Part shown: piece by piece, positions 28,760-30,109 of the stretch | Position numbering within the stretch: position 1 is the stretch's first letter | Layout of the letters: the number at the start of each line of letters is the position of its first letter | Source of the DNA: CAYMDJ01 sp964537525 | Lineage (GTDB): Archaea > Aenigmatarchaeota > Aenigmatarchaeia > QMZP01 | DNA length: 30,109 bases | NCBI GenBank assembly: GCA_964537525.1 | Contig: CAZIAB010000006.1 | Coordinates: forward strand, 1-30,109 | Direction: 5' to 3' | The notes under the pieces: model-generated | Told to the model about the DNA's origin: nothing | The model's input: only the letters and a program-made list of their open reading frames with translations | Databases searched by the model: none | Translations under genes and position numbers: made by a program

Positions 28760-29347
28760 ATGGATGAGGAGAAGCTTCAGAAGATAATCATCATGGAGGA
28801 AAAGAAGGCCGAGGAGGCGCTTCTCAGCAGGAAGAGAATCCGGATGACCCCTGAACAGAGGAAGAGGCTCTATGAGTTCGTGATAATCCTGGCCGCGGTC
28901 TTCGTCGCGAGCGTCGTGATTGTCCTGAATTACCATGCCGGTGTTGAGCAGGCCCTCAGGGACAGGCCGACAAGCACGGTCACCTTCTTCAGCCACAGGG
29001 ATGAGGGAGCAACCGTTTACGTGGAGGTCGCCGCCACAGAGGCAGAGCGCGCCAGGGGCCTGATGAACAGGTCATACCTTCCTTCTGACCAGGGCATGCT
29101 GTTCATATTCCAGGACGAGGACGTGAGGAACTTCTGGATGTGGCAGACCCACATCCCTCTGGACATGATATTCGTCTCCGCTGACAAGAGGATAGTTTAC
29201 ATAAGGGACGACGTCCAGCCATGCCTCACGAACAACTGCCCCAGCTACGGTTCCATGTACCCAGCCAAGTACGTGGTCGAGGTGAATGGAGGGTTCTGCA
29301 AGCAGAACCAGGTCTATGAGGGGCAGTACATAGAAATCAACATATGA
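28760..29347 (+). CDS. Membrane-anchored DUF192 protein
   Basis: The 195-residue protein has a coiled-coil-like head, a membrane helix (about residues 37-55, FVIILAAVFVASVVIVL) and an external DUF192 domain: ERARGLMNRSYLPSDQGMLFIFQDEDVRNFWMW, then IPLDMIFVSADKRIVYI, and a C-terminal VVEVNGGFCKQNQVYEG. DUF192 proteins are small beta-barrels of unknown function. ATG 28760 is preferred to TTG 28754 since GATTTAAAAC lies about 25 bases before it. Four bases overlap with the upstream in-frame region of the NAD kinase. Confidence 0.85.
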   Translation: MDEEKLQKIIIMEEKKAEEALLSRKRIRMTPEQRKRLYEFVIILAAVFVASVVIVLNYHAGVEQALRDRPTSTVTFFSHRDEGATVYVEVAATEAERARGLMNRSYLPSDQGMLFIFQDEDVRNFWMWQTHIPLDMIFVSADKRIVYIRDDVQPCLTNNCPSYGSMYPAKYVVEVNGGFCKQNQVYEGQYIEINI

Positions 29348-29382
29348 TATATCTTTATTACTCTTGCTTCCAATCTTCAGGT

Positions 29383-30066
29383 ATGAAGGTGTGGATTCAT
29401 ACCCCGTATGACAAGCTGGGGTTCTTTGAGAAGATAACGGCGCTGGGCATAGAGATAGACCCGCAGAAGCCTGATTTCATAATCACGTACGGGGGTGACG
29501 GGACGGTCCTCTATTCTGAGAATGCCTATCCGGGCGTCCCCAAGATACCGGTCCTGAGGCACAGGGAATTCCTCCAGGCAAGGTATTACCCCAAGGACGA
29601 GCTACAGTCAGTTCTCAGGAAGGTAAAGGAGGGGAAGTTCAGGCTGGACGAGAAGACAAAGGTGGAAGCATTCACCAACACGGGGAGGATAGTCGGCCTG
29701 AATGAGGTCCAGGTGAGGACCAAGATTCCCTACAAGATGCTCAGGTTCGACGTGAGCGCGCACAGGAAGAGTTTCGATAACGTGATGGGTGACGGGATAA
29801 TGGTGTCCACTCCATACGGCTCTACTGCTTATTATTCCAACCTGGGGCACAAGCCCTTCAGGGATGGGCTCAGGCTCGCGTTCAACAACTGCAACATAAG
29901 GCCCCCTCCGATAGGGGTCGGCGAGGGAATCGTGCAGGTCAAAGTCAGGAGGGGTCCGGGGGTGGTGATAGCGGACAATAATCCTAACCTTATGGAGCTC
30001 AGGCAGGATACCGTAGTGACCATCAGGAAGGCCAAAGAGAATGCGAGGTTCGTCGTGGTCAGGTGA
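29383..30066 (+). CDS. nadK: NAD kinase
   Basis: The 227-residue protein holds the NAD kinase motifs: ITYGGDGTVL (GGDGT, residues 37-41), GLNEVQV with the NE motif, and GDGIMVSTPYGSTAYY. It phosphorylates NAD to NADP with ATP in the cytoplasm. It is shorter than most archaeal enzymes (about 250-280). The start MKVWIHTPYDKLG at 29383 is chosen because the TATATCTTTATT box at 29348-29359 is well placed; an earlier frame start overlaps the DUF192 gene by 4 bp and would add 13 unlikely residues. Confidence 0.9.
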   Translation: MKVWIHTPYDKLGFFEKITALGIEIDPQKPDFIITYGGDGTVLYSENAYPGVPKIPVLRHREFLQARYYPKDELQSVLRKVKEGKFRLDEKTKVEAFTNTGRIVGLNEVQVRTKIPYKMLRFDVSAHRKSFDNVMGDGIMVSTPYGSTAYYSNLGHKPFRDGLRLAFNNCNIRPPPIGVGEGIVQVKVRRGPGVVIADNNPNLMELRQDTVVTIRKAKENARFVVVR

Positions 30067-30100
30067 GGGTCTTTTTTAAGGAGAAATCCAAAGAAAGCTC

Positions 30101-30109
30101 ATGAAAGAA
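30101..30109 (+). CDS. Start of a gene cut by the window edge
   Basis: An ATG at 30101 (M-K-E) follows a TATA-like CTTTTTTAAG (30071-30080) by about 25 bases, the same arrangement as at other leaderless genes in the window. Only three codons are visible. Confidence 0.35.

Overview
The window is archaeal. It holds an archaeal-type DnaG primase, a small stand-alone Toprim protein, a double-domain Lrp/AsnC regulator, a V4R protein, a PGF-pre-PGF-type surface glycoprotein and a compact NAD kinase. Many genes have a T/A-rich TATA-like box about 20-30 bases before the ATG, which suggests leaderless transcripts; others have GGAGG/GGTGA Shine-Dalgarno sites and 1-10 bp gaps or overlaps. Base composition is roughly half G+C and arginine is mostly AGG. 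I cannot name the lineage; a DPANN-like or other uncultivated archaeon fits. A 100-N gap flanked by an identical 55-bp duplication shows this is a scaffolded draft assembly.

Layout. 1-1810 (+): tail of a probable KaiC/RecA-like ATPase, a PP-loop ATPase with Cys clusters, and a V4R protein, all tightly packed. 1815-3953 (-): a B12-binding radical SAM protein followed by a FeeM-like acyltransferase. 4117-4552 (+): two overlapping small helical genes that look like halves of a ferritin-like bundle. 4549-6780 (-): rubrerythrin-like protein, an unknown protein and a secreted metzincin protease with an SCP2-like tail. 6841-8352 (-): a trehalose-phosphate-synthase-like GT20 enzyme, divergent from a double Lrp regulator. 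9632-12321: a membrane zinc-ribbon protein, two unknown genes and a RecB/Cas4-like nuclease. 12604-17025 (-): a GH15 glycosidase coupled to a mannosyl-3-phosphoglycerate-phosphatase-like HAD enzyme, a rhomboid protease, a flavodoxin, a small membrane protein and a GNAT. 17082-18759 (+): a disordered protein, then two four-helix membrane proteins with an Xre regulator behind a double operator. 18919-20657 (+): a radical SAM/HhH plus DUF4130-like DNA-repair pair. 20796-23669 (-): DnaG with an Arg-Ser repeat domain, small Toprim protein, small membrane protein, HAD phosphatase. 23741-30066: a lipoprotein, an AT-rich Cys/His protein, a large surface glycoprotein, MazG-like protein, two tiny membrane proteins (-), membrane-anchored DUF192 and NAD kinase.

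The strongest unexplained signal is a dispersed intergenic element found five times between 12376 and 20792. Four copies are exactly 83 bp and align without terminal gaps; the fifth is 128 bp (83+45), with the extra sequence carrying a perfect 8-bp hairpin. The ends form a 10-bp inverted repeat whose outer bases differ between copies but stay complementary. The middle contains GCC/GGC pairing nested against a second stem, as in a pseudoknot. Three copies end within four bases of the stop codon of a gene on the opposite strand. This looks like an undescribed structured element family (RNA, bidirectional terminator or MITE). The second notable signal is an SR-protein-like domain of about 110 residues inside the primase DnaG.
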